Shown here: positions 30,015 through 38,066 of the stretch, one piece after another | Numbering within the stretch: position 1 is the first letter of the stretch | Layout: each line of letters begins with the position of its first letter | Source of the DNA: Luteibacter flocculans | Lineage (GTDB): Bacteria > Pseudomonadota > Gammaproteobacteria > Xanthomonadales > Rhodanobacteraceae | DNA: 64,000 nucleotides | Direction of reading: 5' to 3' | Assembly (NCBI RefSeq): GCF_023612255.1 | Contig: NZ_CP063231.1 | Coordinates: 3,144,001-3,208,000, forward strand | Notes under the pieces: generated by a model | The model's input: the letters and a program-made list of their open reading frames with translations, nothing else | Database searches by the model: none | Told to the model about the DNA's origin: nothing | Program-made: the position numbers and the translations under genes

Positions 30015-30484
30015 CCGAAACGAAAGCTGCCGTGACGCTGCCGGTGGACGTGGAGCAGATCCAGCGGCTTCTGCCGCATCGCTACCCGTTCCTGCTGGTG
30101 GACCGGGTCATCGAGATCGATCCGGGCAAGACCATCACCGCGATCAAGAACGTCACGATCAACGAGCCGTTCTTCCAGGGTCATTTTCCCGGCCATCCGG
30201 TCATGCCGGGCGTTTTGATCGTCGAAGCCATGGCGCAGACGGCCGGCCTGCTCACGCAGATCACCAGCCAGATCGACGGCCAGTCGGGCAGCCCGCTGTT
30301 CTACCTGGTCAAGGTGGACAACGCGCGCTTCTCCGCTGTGGTCGCCCCCGGCGACCAGCTGCGCATGGAGGTGTCGCTCAAGCGTCTCATCCGCGGCATG
30401 GGCCTGTTCGAGGCGCAGGCCAAGGTCGACGGCAAGATCGTCGCCTGCTGCGAACTGATGTGCGCCGCGAGGGCCGACAAATGA
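30011..30484 (+). CDS. fabZ: 3-hydroxyacyl-ACP dehydratase FabZ
   Basis: Encodes 157 residues. Dehydrates 3-hydroxyacyl-ACPs in fatty-acid elongation and balances flux with lipid A. Hot-dog fold with [13 protein letters not shown], the catalytic His in [19 protein letters not shown] and the Glu in the same motif. ATGA overlaps join it to lpxD and lpxA on both sides. Confidence 0.96.
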   Translation: MTETKAAVTLPVDVEQIQRLLPHRYPFLLVDRVIEIDPGKTITAIKNVTINEPFFQGHFPGHPVMPGVLIVEAMAQTAGLLTQITSQIDGQSGSPLFYLVKVDNARFSAVVAPGDQLRMEVSLKRLIRGMGLFEAQAKVDGKIVACCELMCAARADK

Positions 30485-31254
30485 TCCATGCCACCGCGCA
30501 GATCGATCCGTCCGCACGTATCGCGGACAACGTCAGCATTGGTGCCTACAGCATCATCGGCGCGGACGTGGTCATCGGCGAAGGCACGACCATCGGTCCG
30601 CACGTGGTGATCGAAGGTCCCACCGTCATCGGGCGGGACAATCGCATTTCCCAGTTCGCCTCCATCGGCGGCCCGCCGCAGGACAAGAAGTGGCAGGGTG
30701 AGCGCACCGAGGTCGTCATCGGCGATCGCAACCTCATCCGCGAGTTCGTCACCATCAACCGCGGCACGGGTGACGGCGGCGGTATCACCCGCATCGGCAG
30801 CGACAACTGGCTGCTGGCCTACGTGCATGTTGCGCATGATTGCCAGGTGGGCAACCATGTCGTTTTCTCGAACTACTCGGCCCTGGCCGGGCATGCCGAG
30901 ATCGGCGACTGGACCATCCTCTCCGGCTATTCCGGCGTGCATCAGTTCTGCAAGGTGGGCGCGCACGCGTTCATCGGCATGGGCTGTCTCGTGGGTTCGG
31001 ACGTGCCGCCGTTCGTGATGATGGCCAACGAGACGCGTGGCCGTCCGCGCGGCATCAACAGCGAAGGCCTGAAGCGACGCGGCTTCGACACCACCCGCAT
31101 CGCCGCCATCAAGCGTGCCTACCGCACCTTGTACATGGCAGGCCTGCCGCTCGCCGAAGCACGCGAACAGCTGATGGCCCAGGCCGAAACGAGCGAAGAC
31201 GTGCGTCAGATGCTCGAATTCATCGACCGGAGCGAGCGCTCGCTCGCCAGGTAA
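30481..31254 (+). CDS. lpxA: UDP-N-acetylglucosamine O-acyltransferase
   Basis: Encodes 257 residues (E. coli 262). First step of lipid A synthesis. Left-handed beta-helix repeats from the start ([26 protein letters not shown]), catalytic His in [20 protein letters not shown], and the C-terminal helical bundle from [11 protein letters not shown] overlaps the fabZ stop. A perfect 10-bp hairpin follows before lpxB. Confidence 0.96.
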   Translation: MIHATAQIDPSARIADNVSIGAYSIIGADVVIGEGTTIGPHVVIEGPTVIGRDNRISQFASIGGPPQDKKWQGERTEVVIGDRNLIREFVTINRGTGDGGGITRIGSDNWLLAYVHVAHDCQVGNHVVFSNYSALAGHAEIGDWTILSGYSGVHQFCKVGAHAFIGMGCLVGSDVPPFVMMANETRGRPRGINSEGLKRRGFDTTRIAAIKRAYRTLYMAGLPLAEAREQLMAQAETSEDVRQMLEFIDRSERSLAR

Positions 31255-31258
31255 TGCC

Positions 31259-31283
31259 CGTCGGCGCCGCCATGGCGCCGACG
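31259..31283 (+). terminator. Hairpin between lpxA and lpxB
   Basis: CGTCGGCGCC and GGCGCCGACG form a perfect 10-bp stem around a 5-base loop, directly after the lpxA stop, with no T-run. More likely an mRNA-stability or partial attenuation structure than a terminator. Confidence 0.5.
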
Positions 31284-31326
31284 CTTCACAAAGCCGCCTC
31301 GCCGGCTGCGGGAGACCACCCCTACC

Positions 31327-32553
31327 ATGCAGCAGACCATGCTCTCGTCCGATGCTCCGCTCATCGCGCTCATCGCGGGCGAGGACTCGGGCGACCAGCT
31401 TGGTGCCGATCTCATCGATGCGCTGCGCGAGCGTTACCCGCTTGCGCGCTTCGTCGGCATCGGTGGCCCGCGCATGCTTGCGCGAGGCTTCGAGTCCTGG
31501 TACGACATACGCGAGTTGTCGGTGATGGGTTTCGCCGAAGTGGTGAAGCATCTTCCGCGCTTGCTCCGCCTGCGCCGGGAGCTGCTCGCCCGCCTCGTCG
31601 CCGCGAAGCCGTCGATCACCATCGGCATCGACGCCCCGGATTTCACCCTCGGCGTCGAGCGCAAGCTCAAGCAGGCCGGTTTCCTCACCGCGCATTACGT
31701 CAGCCCGTCGGTTTGGGCGTGGCGGGAGAAGCGCGCGGCAAAGATCGGCGAATCCGCCGAACGCGTGCTTTGCCTGTTCCCTATGGAGCCGGCCATCTAT
31801 GCACGCCATGGCGTGGACGCACGCTTCGTGGGTCATCCGCTGGCCGACCGTTTCCCGATGGTGTCCGATCGGGAAGCGTCCCGCGACGCCCTCGGTCTTC
31901 CTCATGACGCGCCCGTCCTCGCCGTCCTGCCCGGCAGCCGCCCGAGCGAAATCGAGCGCGTGGGAGCCATCTTCATCGAGGCCGCCAGACGTGTCGCGGC
32001 CGCCATGCCTGCCGTGCGCATCGTGGTGCCGGCGGCCAACGAGCGGGTTCACGCGCGCCTGGAAACCCTGCTCCAAGGTTTTCCCGGCACGCCCCCTCTG
32101 CTCACGGACGGCCGCGCGCACGAGGCCATGCTCGCGTCGGACGCGGTGCTGCTCGCTTCGGGGACGGCCACGCTGGAGGCGATGCTGGCCAAGCGACCCA
32201 TGGTCGTCGGCTACCGCGTATCGCCCACCAGCTATCGCATCGCCAAGGCCCTGCGTATGCTGAAAACCGACGTCTACAGCCTGCCGAACATCCTCGCCCG
32301 TGCCTGCGGGCTTGGCCGCGAACCGCTGGTCCCGGAATACATGCAGGACGACTGCACCCCCGGCAATCTGGCTCAGGCCACGCTCGACCTCCTGGCCGAC
32401 AGCGAACGCCGCGGCGAGATCGTCGCCGCCTTCGAATACCTGCATCAGGAACTGCGCGGCGGCCTGGACGGCCGGGCCGCGGACCACGCTGCCGAGGCGA
32501 TCGCGGAGTTGCTGGCCCGTGCCGGCTTGCCCGCAAGCGCGCCCGCGCACTAG
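31327..32553 (+). CDS. lpxB: Lipid-A-disaccharide synthase
   Basis: Encodes 408 residues. GT19 glycosyltransferase condensing UDP-2,3-diacylglucosamine with lipid X. Motifs: IALIAGEDSGDQLGADLI, FVGIGGPRMLARGFES, IGIDAPDFTLGVERKLK, HYVSPSVWAWREKR, VLPGSRPSEI, and LLASGTATLEAMLAKRPMVVGYR (the donor site). Followed 9 bases later by the ATG of rnhB. Confidence 0.96.
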   Translation: MQQTMLSSDAPLIALIAGEDSGDQLGADLIDALRERYPLARFVGIGGPRMLARGFESWYDIRELSVMGFAEVVKHLPRLLRLRRELLARLVAAKPSITIGIDAPDFTLGVERKLKQAGFLTAHYVSPSVWAWREKRAAKIGESAERVLCLFPMEPAIYARHGVDARFVGHPLADRFPMVSDREASRDALGLPHDAPVLAVLPGSRPSEIERVGAIFIEAARRVAAAMPAVRIVVPAANERVHARLETLLQGFPGTPPLLTDGRAHEAMLASDAVLLASGTATLEAMLAKRPMVVGYRVSPTSYRIAKALRMLKTDVYSLPNILARACGLGREPLVPEYMQDDCTPGNLAQATLDLLADSERRGEIVAAFEYLHQELRGGLDGRAADHAAEAIAELLARAGLPASAPAH

Positions 32554-32562
32554 GCTTTGCCG

Positions 32563-33216
32563 ATGCCCCGCAAGCGCAACGTCACCTCGCAACTCGCCCG
32601 CGATCTCATCATCGCCGGGGTAGATGAGGCTGGACGCGGCCCGCTGGCCGGCCCGGTCGTGGTGGCCGCCGTCATTCTCGACCCCGCCCGGCCAATCCGC
32701 GGCCTCGACGACTCCAAGCAACTGAACGAGGCCGTTCGGGAAAAGCTGCACGATCGCATCCTGGAACGCGCCCTCGCCCATTGCGTGGTCTTCGTCGAAC
32801 GTGACGAGATCGACCGCATCAACATCTTCCAGGCGACGATGGTTGGCATGACCCGCGCGCTCATGGGCCTGTCGATGGCTCCGCAGATCGCGCTGGTGGA
32901 CGGCAACCGCCTGCCGCGGATCCTCCCCTGCGAGGGCCGCGCCGTCATCGGGGGCGACGCGACGGAACCGGCGATCAGTGCCGCCTCGATCCTGGCGAAG
33001 GTCAGCCGGGATCGGCACATGCAGGCCATCGAGGCCGTGCATCCCGGCTATGGGTTCGCGAAGCACAAAGGCTATGCCGTGCCCGAGCACCTGGAAGCCC
33101 TGCAACGACTGGGGCCCTGCGACATCCATCGACGCAGCTTCGCTCCGGTGAAGCGCTGGTTCGAACCGGACACAGTGGACCAACCCATGGCGGACCTTTT
33201 CGCCGCCGCGGTCTAG
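32563..33216 (+). CDS. rnhB: Ribonuclease HII
   Basis: Encodes 217 residues. Removes RNA from RNA-DNA hybrids and misincorporated ribonucleotides. Catalytic acidic residues: Asp and Glu in [17 protein letters not shown], Asp in ALVDGNRLP and Asp in AKVSRDRHM. The ATG chosen gives [10 protein letters not shown]; a TTG two codons earlier is possible. Its stop codon coincides with the first base of the inverted-repeat element at 33216. In E. coli and Xanthomonas dnaE follows rnhB, but not here. Confidence 0.95.
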   Translation: MPRKRNVTSQLARDLIIAGVDEAGRGPLAGPVVVAAVILDPARPIRGLDDSKQLNEAVREKLHDRILERALAHCVVFVERDEIDRINIFQATMVGMTRALMGLSMAPQIALVDGNRLPRILPCEGRAVIGGDATEPAISAASILAKVSRDRHMQAIEAVHPGYGFAKHKGYAVPEHLEALQRLGPCDIHRRSFAPVKRWFEPDTVDQPMADLFAAAV

Positions 33217-33504
33217 GGACGCTCTGAACAAGTTATCGCAAGCGCCATGACGTCAGGAAGGGCTGCCAAGGTGGCTGCGTCGCGCCGGGAAGGGTGGTCC
33301 CCTTTCCAAGCGACGCGGGCGCCTTGGCGGCCCTTCCTGACGTCACCCTATCCCTTTGTGTTTATGCGTGAGGGCCGAGCCTGTCTGTCCGCAGCTCTTC
33401 GGTGCGCCGGCTCAACAGACGGCCAGTCTGCCTTCGCCGACGCCCCTGTGATCTGCGAACAGACAGGCTCGGTGGCGCTTGCGAGAACTTGTTCAGAGCA
33501 TCCC
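33216..33504. mobile_element. MITE-like 289-bp element of nested inverted repeats
   Basis: Outer inverted repeats of 32 bases (33216-33247 and 33473-33504, 30 of 32 matching; ends GGGACGCTCTG / CAGAGCATCCC) enclose two further inverted repeats: 33248-33283 with 33310-33345 (32 of 36) and 33375-33394 with 33453-33472 (19 of 20). Arms abut without gaps at several junctions, so one strand can fold into a three-way junction. A small palindrome CAGACGGCCAGTCTG lies in the second loop (33416-33430). No coding gene is inside. No clear target duplication is visible. Could be a miniature transposable element or a structured RNA. Confidence 0.7.
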
Positions 33505-33613
33505 CGGCCGCGGCTGTCGGACAACCCCTAAAGTCCCTTCGGCCCCTGCCGATACGAAAGCTGACGCCCTCCCCTGAGGGTGTGCACCTTTCCCCTATCG
33601 ACAGGTAACACCC

Positions 33614-33979
33614 ATGAAGAAGATCGCCATCGCCGCTGTCCTGTTCGTCGCCGCCCCGTTGTCCGCCAACGCCGCTTGCGCAGCCAAGGACTTCGCCATC
33701 GACGGCTTTGCCGTGAAGTTGCAGCAGGGCTCGGGCCAGCCGCGCTTCAGCATGAAGGGCAACCTCGTCAACAAGTGCGGCGAGCCGGCTGCCGCGCAGA
33801 TCCGCATCGACGCCAAGGACGCGTCCGGTAAGGTCGTCGCGAGCAAGCAGGGCTGGCCCGCCGGCACCTCGAACATCGAGCCGGGCAAGAGCGTCGACTT
33901 CGACCTCGGCCGCCTGTTCCGTTATTCGCCGGACATGCAGGATTACACCGTCGTCGTTTCCGACGTGAAGGCCTGGTAA
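33614..33979 (+). CDS. Small periplasmic hypothetical protein
   Basis: Encodes 121 residues: signal peptide 1-20 (SANAACAAKDF), then about 100 residues of predicted beta structure (FAVKLQQGSGQPRFSMKGNLVNKCGEPAAAQIRIDAKDASGKVV), resembling small FxLYD or immunoglobulin-like periplasmic domains. Two cysteines probably form a disulfide. AGGT lies before the ATG. Isolated between the structured element and a strong hairpin; function unknown. Confidence 0.6.
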   Translation: MKKIAIAAVLFVAAPLSANAACAAKDFAIDGFAVKLQQGSGQPRFSMKGNLVNKCGEPAAAQIRIDAKDASGKVVASKQGWPAGTSNIEPGKSVDFDLGRLFRYSPDMQDYTVVVSDVKAW

Positions 33980-34000
33980 GACGCTTTCGGCTCAAACCGG

Positions 34001-34033
34001 CGCCAGGGGCAGCGAGCATCGCTGCCCCTGGCG
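34001..34033. terminator. Bidirectional terminator-like hairpin
   Basis: A perfect 14-bp stem CGCCAGGGGCAGCG / CGCTGCCCCTGGCG with a 5-base loop, between the convergent ends of the small periplasmic protein gene and moeA. No T-run. Confidence 0.75.
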
Positions 34034-34041
34034 TCGGTACG

Positions 34042-35232
34042 TCAGATCTCGATCCAGGGCACCGTGTCGCCCGCGGCGAATGCCGAATCGCTCGCGCGGA
34101 GCCAGGCCAACGCATGCGCTGAGGCGAGATTGCTCAGCATGTGCGATTCCTGGTGCGGCAGCAGGTGCAATACCGCCGTGCTGTTCGTGACGTCCAGACG
34201 CATGCGCACCAGCCGGTCGCGCTGCGCATCCGCCGGTACGGCCGAAGCCAGCACGCCCGTGCGCCAGGCCGGTTGCGTTCCGGTTTCACCTTCCAGCAAG
34301 CCCAGTACCGCACGCGCATGCACCGCCAGGCACACCAGCACAGCGGCCGGATTGCCCGGCATACCCAGCAACGCCTTGCCTTCGCGCATGCCAAACCACA
34401 GCGGCTTGCCCGGCTTCTGCGCCACCTTCCAGAACACCTTGCGCACGCCGAGTCGATCGGCGACGAGTGGAACGAAATCGCGATCGCCGACCGATACGCC
34501 GCCGCTGGTGATCACCAGGTCCGCGCTGTCGAGCGCCGCACTCATGGCGTCTTCGAGCGCGGCTTCGTCATCGCGCACATAGGCCACGACGGGCTCGCCG
34601 TAACCGTGCTCGACGAACCACGCGCGCAGCAGCGGTCCGTTGGCGTCGTATACCTGTCCCGGTAACAGCGGCTCGCCCACCCGCACCACCTCGTCCCCGG
34701 TCACAAGCACCGCGATACGCGGCCGACGACGAACTTCCACCGAACCGACGCCGGCCATCGCCAGAGCGGCCACCAGGCCGGCGTTGATCCGCTGACCCGC
34801 TTCCGCGATCACCGTGCCGATCGTCAGCTCCTCGCCTTCGTGGCGTATGGCGTTGCCCAAACGGACAGGTTCACGCAGCACGATGCGATCGTCGTGGCGA
34901 TCCACGACTTCCTGCATCGCCACGGCGTCGGCGCCGTCGGGGATCGCGCCGCCGGTAAGGATTCGCACCGCCTGGCCCGGCCCTACGGATACCGCAGCGG
35001 GCTGCCCGGCTGCCGAGGTACCGACGAGCAACCGTGCTGCCATTCCGTCGGCAGCGCGAACCGCATAGCCGTCGACGGCGCTCTGGGTGAACCGAGGCAG
35101 CGCGACGCGCGCCGTTGGCGATTCCGCCAGCACCGCACCCAAGGCCAGTTCGAGCGAAATGTGGTGCGTCGGCAGGGGATGCACCGAGGTCCGATAGTGT
35201 TCGAATGCCGCGTGGATCGGCAGGAGCGCCAC
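34042..35232 (-). CDS. moeA: Molybdopterin molybdenumtransferase
   Basis: Encodes 396 residues from a GTG start (E. coli 411). The GTG lies 1 base after the moaCB stop, with GCGAGGG about ten bases upstream; no ATG fits. Inserts molybdate into adenylylated molybdopterin. Motifs: QSAVDGYAVRAAD near the start, RILTGGAIPDGADAV, IAVLVTGDEVV, YDANGPLL, the MogA-like core LVITSGGVSVGDRDFV and GKPLWFGM...LGMPGNPAAVLV. Last gene of the moaA-moaD-moaE-moaCB-moeA operon. Confidence 0.94.
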   Translation of the reverse strand: MALLPIHAAFEHYRTSVHPLPTHHISLELALGAVLAESPTARVALPRFTQSAVDGYAVRAADGMAARLLVGTSAAGQPAAVSVGPGQAVRILTGGAIPDGADAVAMQEVVDRHDDRIVLREPVRLGNAIRHEGEELTIGTVIAEAGQRINAGLVAALAMAGVGSVEVRRRPRIAVLVTGDEVVRVGEPLLPGQVYDANGPLLRAWFVEHGYGEPVVAYVRDDEAALEDAMSAALDSADLVITSGGVSVGDRDFVPLVADRLGVRKVFWKVAQKPGKPLWFGMREGKALLGMPGNPAAVLVCLAVHARAVLGLLEGETGTQPAWRTGVLASAVPADAQRDRLVRMRLDVTNSTAVLHLLPHQESHMLSNLASAHALAWLRASDSAFAAGDTVPWIEI

Positions 35233-35233
35233 C

Positions 35234-36172
35234 TCAGTGACCCTCGCCGTAGCCACCGGGATGCCGGCCACCCGAGCGCCCGGTCTCCAGCAGATGGACG
35301 AGGCCCGGCAGCGTGGCGGCCAGCGATTCGCTGGCGCCGCCACGGCTTCCCGGGAACGTGGCGACGAGCGTGTCGCGCACGTAGCCTGCGACGCCGCGGG
35401 AGAGCATCGCAAACGGCATGCGCTTCTGGCCAAAGGCGCGTGCCGCTTCCATGATGCCGGGGATCTCGACGTCGAGCATCGGGCGGATCGTATCGACGGT
35501 GATGTCGCGCGGACCGAGGCCCGTACCGCCCACCGTGATCACAAGCGCGATACCGCCATCCACCAGCGAGCCAACCAGATCGCCCAGCACAGCGGCATCG
35601 TCGGCAATCACCGCATACTCGACGGGGGCGAATCCCGCCTCGACCAGCGCATCGCGCACGTACGCACCCGCGGTATCGCGCTTCGCGCCACTGGCCACCG
35701 TATCCGACAGAACCACCACCGCCGCGCTGTGCGGCGTCGCGAGCGTACGGCGATAGTGCGACTTGCCGCCGGTCTTGCGTTCCAGGCGGCAGTCCTCGAT
35801 GTGCAGCTCATCGGGTTCCGCATAGGGCTTCAGCATGTCGTACAGCGTGAGCGCGGCCAGACTGGCCGCGGTCAACGCCTCCATCTCCACGCCCGTCGGG
35901 CCGATCGTCTGCACCTCGGCGATCACGCGCACGGACGTATCGGCCAGTTCGTAATGCACGTCGGCGCGATGGATCGGCAACGGATGGCACAGCGGAATCA
36001 GCTCGTCCGTGCGCTTGGCGGCAAGAATGCCCGCGACACGTGCCGTCTTCAGCGGATCGCCTTTTTCCGTGTCGCCCGTGCGTAGCAGGTCGATGCAGGT
36101 GGCCGGCGCATGCAAGGTGGCGGTGGCGCGGGCAACGCGCAGGGAGTCCGGTTTCTGGCTGACGTCTTTCAT
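35234..36172 (-). CDS. moaCB: Bifunctional MoaC/MoaB molybdenum cofactor protein
   Basis: Encodes 312 residues with two fused domains. Residues about 1-150 are MoaC (cyclic pyranopterin synthase with MoaA): KRTDELIPLCHPLPI, GVEMEALTAAS and KTGGKSHYRR. Residues about 150-312 are MoaB/MogA-like (molybdopterin adenylyltransferase): VVLSDTVASGAKRDTAG, ITVGGTGLGPRDITVDT and AMLSRGVAGY. The fusion joins an early and a late cofactor step. Its ATG overlaps the moaE stop (ATGA). Confidence 0.93.
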   Translation of the reverse strand: MKDVSQKPDSLRVARATATLHAPATCIDLLRTGDTEKGDPLKTARVAGILAAKRTDELIPLCHPLPIHRADVHYELADTSVRVIAEVQTIGPTGVEMEALTAASLAALTLYDMLKPYAEPDELHIEDCRLERKTGGKSHYRRTLATPHSAAVVVLSDTVASGAKRDTAGAYVRDALVEAGFAPVEYAVIADDAAVLGDLVGSLVDGGIALVITVGGTGLGPRDITVDTIRPMLDVEIPGIMEAARAFGQKRMPFAMLSRGVAGYVRDTLVATFPGSRGGASESLAATLPGLVHLLETGRSGGRHPGGYGEGH

Positions 36173-36654
36173 CCGTGGCTCGTATGGGAGTGGTGGCGGT
36201 GCGGCGTTGGTGCGGCGTCGTCGAGGTCGTCACGGATGCAACAGCCTTCGACGAAGGCGCTGCTTCCATCCGCGTAGAACTCTTCTTTCCAGATCGGCGC
36301 GCCGTGCTTTACCGCATCCACCGCGTAGCGGCACGCATCGAACGCCTCGGCGCGATGCGGCGCACGCACGACGCACACGATAGCGACGTCGCCAATGGAA
36401 AGGTCGCCCAGCCGATGCACGATGCGCACGTACGGCACGCCATAGCGCTCGCGTGTGGCCTGTTCGACCTCGCGAATGACCTTGGCTGCCAGCGGCTCGT
36501 GCGCCGTGTACGTGAGATGGCGGACGGCGCGGCCTTCGTGGTGGTCGCGCACGGTGCCGACAAACAAGGCGAGGCCACCACATTCGGGATGGTCGCTGAG
36601 TTCCAGCAGGGGCTCGATGGTGACAGGCTGGTGTGAGAGAACGTCGTGCGCCAT
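36169..36654 (-). CDS. moaE: Molybdopterin synthase large subunit
   Basis: Encodes 161 residues. Transfers sulfur from MoaD to precursor Z. Motifs: GGLALFVGTVRDHHEGRAVRHLTYTAHEPLA, VHRLGDLSIGDVAIVCVVRAPHR and the active-site Lys region AVKHGAPIWKEEFYADG. The chosen start MAHDVLSHQPV follows the moaD stop by 2 bases. The last ten residues are histidine-rich (PHRHHSHTSHG), unusual for the family and perhaps metal-binding. Confidence 0.93.
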   Translation of the reverse strand: MAHDVLSHQPVTIEPLLELSDHPECGGLALFVGTVRDHHEGRAVRHLTYTAHEPLAAKVIREVEQATRERYGVPYVRIVHRLGDLSIGDVAIVCVVRAPHRAEAFDACRYAVDAVKHGAPIWKEEFYADGSSAFVEGCCIRDDLDDAAPTPHRHHSHTSHG

Positions 36655-36656
36655 GC

Positions 36657-36908
36657 CTAGCCTCCCGCCACCGGCGGAAGCAATGCGATGCGCCGATCGG
36701 CAGGCAACGGATCGGCACGGCGGATGATGGTATCGCCTGACACACAGGCACAGCGTTCGAGCGAGCTGGCCAATGTCGGGCGTGCCTGCGCCAGCAGCGC
36801 CAGCGCATCGGCGACCGTGCGTGGCTCGTCGCCCGCGTCGATCCGGCATTCCTTTTCCCCGGCCAGGCGCTCGAGGTTCGCATAGAGTTCGAAAACGATC
36901 GGTGTCAT
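36657..36908 (-). CDS. moaD: Molybdopterin synthase sulfur carrier subunit
   Basis: Encodes 83 residues with a ubiquitin-like fold ending in the required Gly-Gly (ALLPPVAGG), the site that is adenylylated and thiocarboxylated. VFELYANLERLAGEKE opens the first strand-helix. Directly upstream of moaE. Confidence 0.92.
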   Translation of the reverse strand: MTPIVFELYANLERLAGEKECRIDAGDEPRTVADALALLAQARPTLASSLERCACVSGDTIIRRADPLPADRRIALLPPVAGG

Positions 36909-36932
36909 GGTGGTTCCTTCGACGAGGGCGGG

Positions 36933-37907
36933 TCAGCCACCCATCGCGTGCATGGTCAGCGGTCGATCCACCGGGCCGGGACGCGAGGCATAGCCGGCAT
37001 CCTTCAGCCATACGGCCCGTGCGACCTGCGCCGCGAGCGTGGCATCGTCGATGCCTTCGCGCAGGCGTGCGCCCAACGGCGTGCCGATCGGCGAGAACAG
37101 GCAGGTGAACAGCTCACCGGTGGCCGTGATTCGTAGACGATCGCAGGTGGCGCAGAACGGATTGGACACGGTGGAAATGATGCCAAGAGGATAGCGGCCG
37201 TCCACCCGGTACGGCGTGGCCGGATCACTGCCCCGCGGCAGCGCTTCCACATGATGGGAGCCCGCGATGGCCGCCAGCATTTCGGCTTCGGAAAACACGG
37301 CATCGCGTTTCCACTGTCCCGGCGCATCCAGCGGCATGTATTCGATGAAACGCAGCGACAGACCGCGCGCCATCGCCCACTCCAGCAGAGGCACCACGTC
37401 CTCGTGGTTGTCACCACGAACGACGACGGCATTGAGCTTGATCGTCGCGCCGGCATCGGCAAGCGCAGCGATGCCATCGAGCACCGGGGCGATCTCCCGG
37501 CGGGTCAGCCGGCGAAATGTGTCCGGATCGATCGCATCCAGGCTCACGTTGAAATCGTCGATGCCCGCCTGGACGAGCTCACGAGCCTTCGGCGCGATGC
37601 GCGAGGCATTCGTGGTCATCGACAGACGCGACAGCCCGCGCTCGCGAAGCGCGTCGATGGCTCGCACGCATTCAGTGAGATCCCGACGCAGCAGCGGTTC
37701 GCCGCCGGTCAGCCGGATCTGGTCGATGCCGTGGTCGACGAACAGGCCCGCAAGGCGCACGATCTCGTGCCGCTCCAGCAGGCTCGCGCGCGGCAACCAG
37801 TCCGGATGCTCCGGCATGCAATAGGTGCAGCGAAAATTGCAGCGGTCGGTAAGCGAAATCCGCAGCTTGCGCTTGGTACGTCCGTGGCGGTCGATGAGGG
37901 GTGACAT
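36933..37907 (-). CDS. moaA: GTP 3',8-cyclase MoaA
   Basis: Encodes 324 residues. Radical-SAM enzyme that starts molybdenum cofactor synthesis from GTP. N-terminal 4Fe-4S cluster motif CNFRCTYC, the SAM-binding LTGGEPLLR, the C-terminal cluster C-x-x-C...C in NPFCATCDRLRITATGELFTCLF, and the C-terminal Gly-Gly needed for activity. First gene of the operon. A possible hairpin (37932-37964) lies in its upstream region, but no recognisable Moco riboswitch. Confidence 0.95.
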   Translation of the reverse strand: MSPLIDRHGRTKRKLRISLTDRCNFRCTYCMPEHPDWLPRASLLERHEIVRLAGLFVDHGIDQIRLTGGEPLLRRDLTECVRAIDALRERGLSRLSMTTNASRIAPKARELVQAGIDDFNVSLDAIDPDTFRRLTRREIAPVLDGIAALADAGATIKLNAVVVRGDNHEDVVPLLEWAMARGLSLRFIEYMPLDAPGQWKRDAVFSEAEMLAAIAGSHHVEALPRGSDPATPYRVDGRYPLGIISTVSNPFCATCDRLRITATGELFTCLFSPIGTPLGARLREGIDDATLAAQVARAVWLKDAGYASRPGPVDRPLTMHAMGG

Positions 37908-37979
37908 GGTCGCCTTAGCAAAGCACGGGGAGCGTGAGGCGGGAGTTTCCGCTGCGTCACGCTGCTACTCCGGCCATCC

Positions 37980-38066
37980 TGCCAGACTTCGCCCACGAAC
38001 GCCTTGCATCCTTCCACCATTCAACGACCGCCCTCGCATTCATGCCAGACTTCCCCCATGAACGCC
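37980..38066. repeat. 24-bp direct repeat upstream of and into xdhC
   Basis: TGCCAGACTTCGCCCACGAA at 37980 is repeated at 38043 with two or three mismatches (24-bp units 37980-38003 and 38043-38066, 63 bases apart). The second copy spans the xdhC start codon. Confidence 0.6.

Noticed and set aside
33216-33504. Complete insertion sequence
   Set aside because: No open reading frame for a transposase exists inside the 289 bases; at most a MITE.
37908-38057. Molybdenum cofactor riboswitch upstream of moaA
   Set aside because: Only a weak hairpin (37932-37964) is visible; the multi-stem Moco RNA could not be recognised. A covariance-model (Rfam Moco) search would decide.
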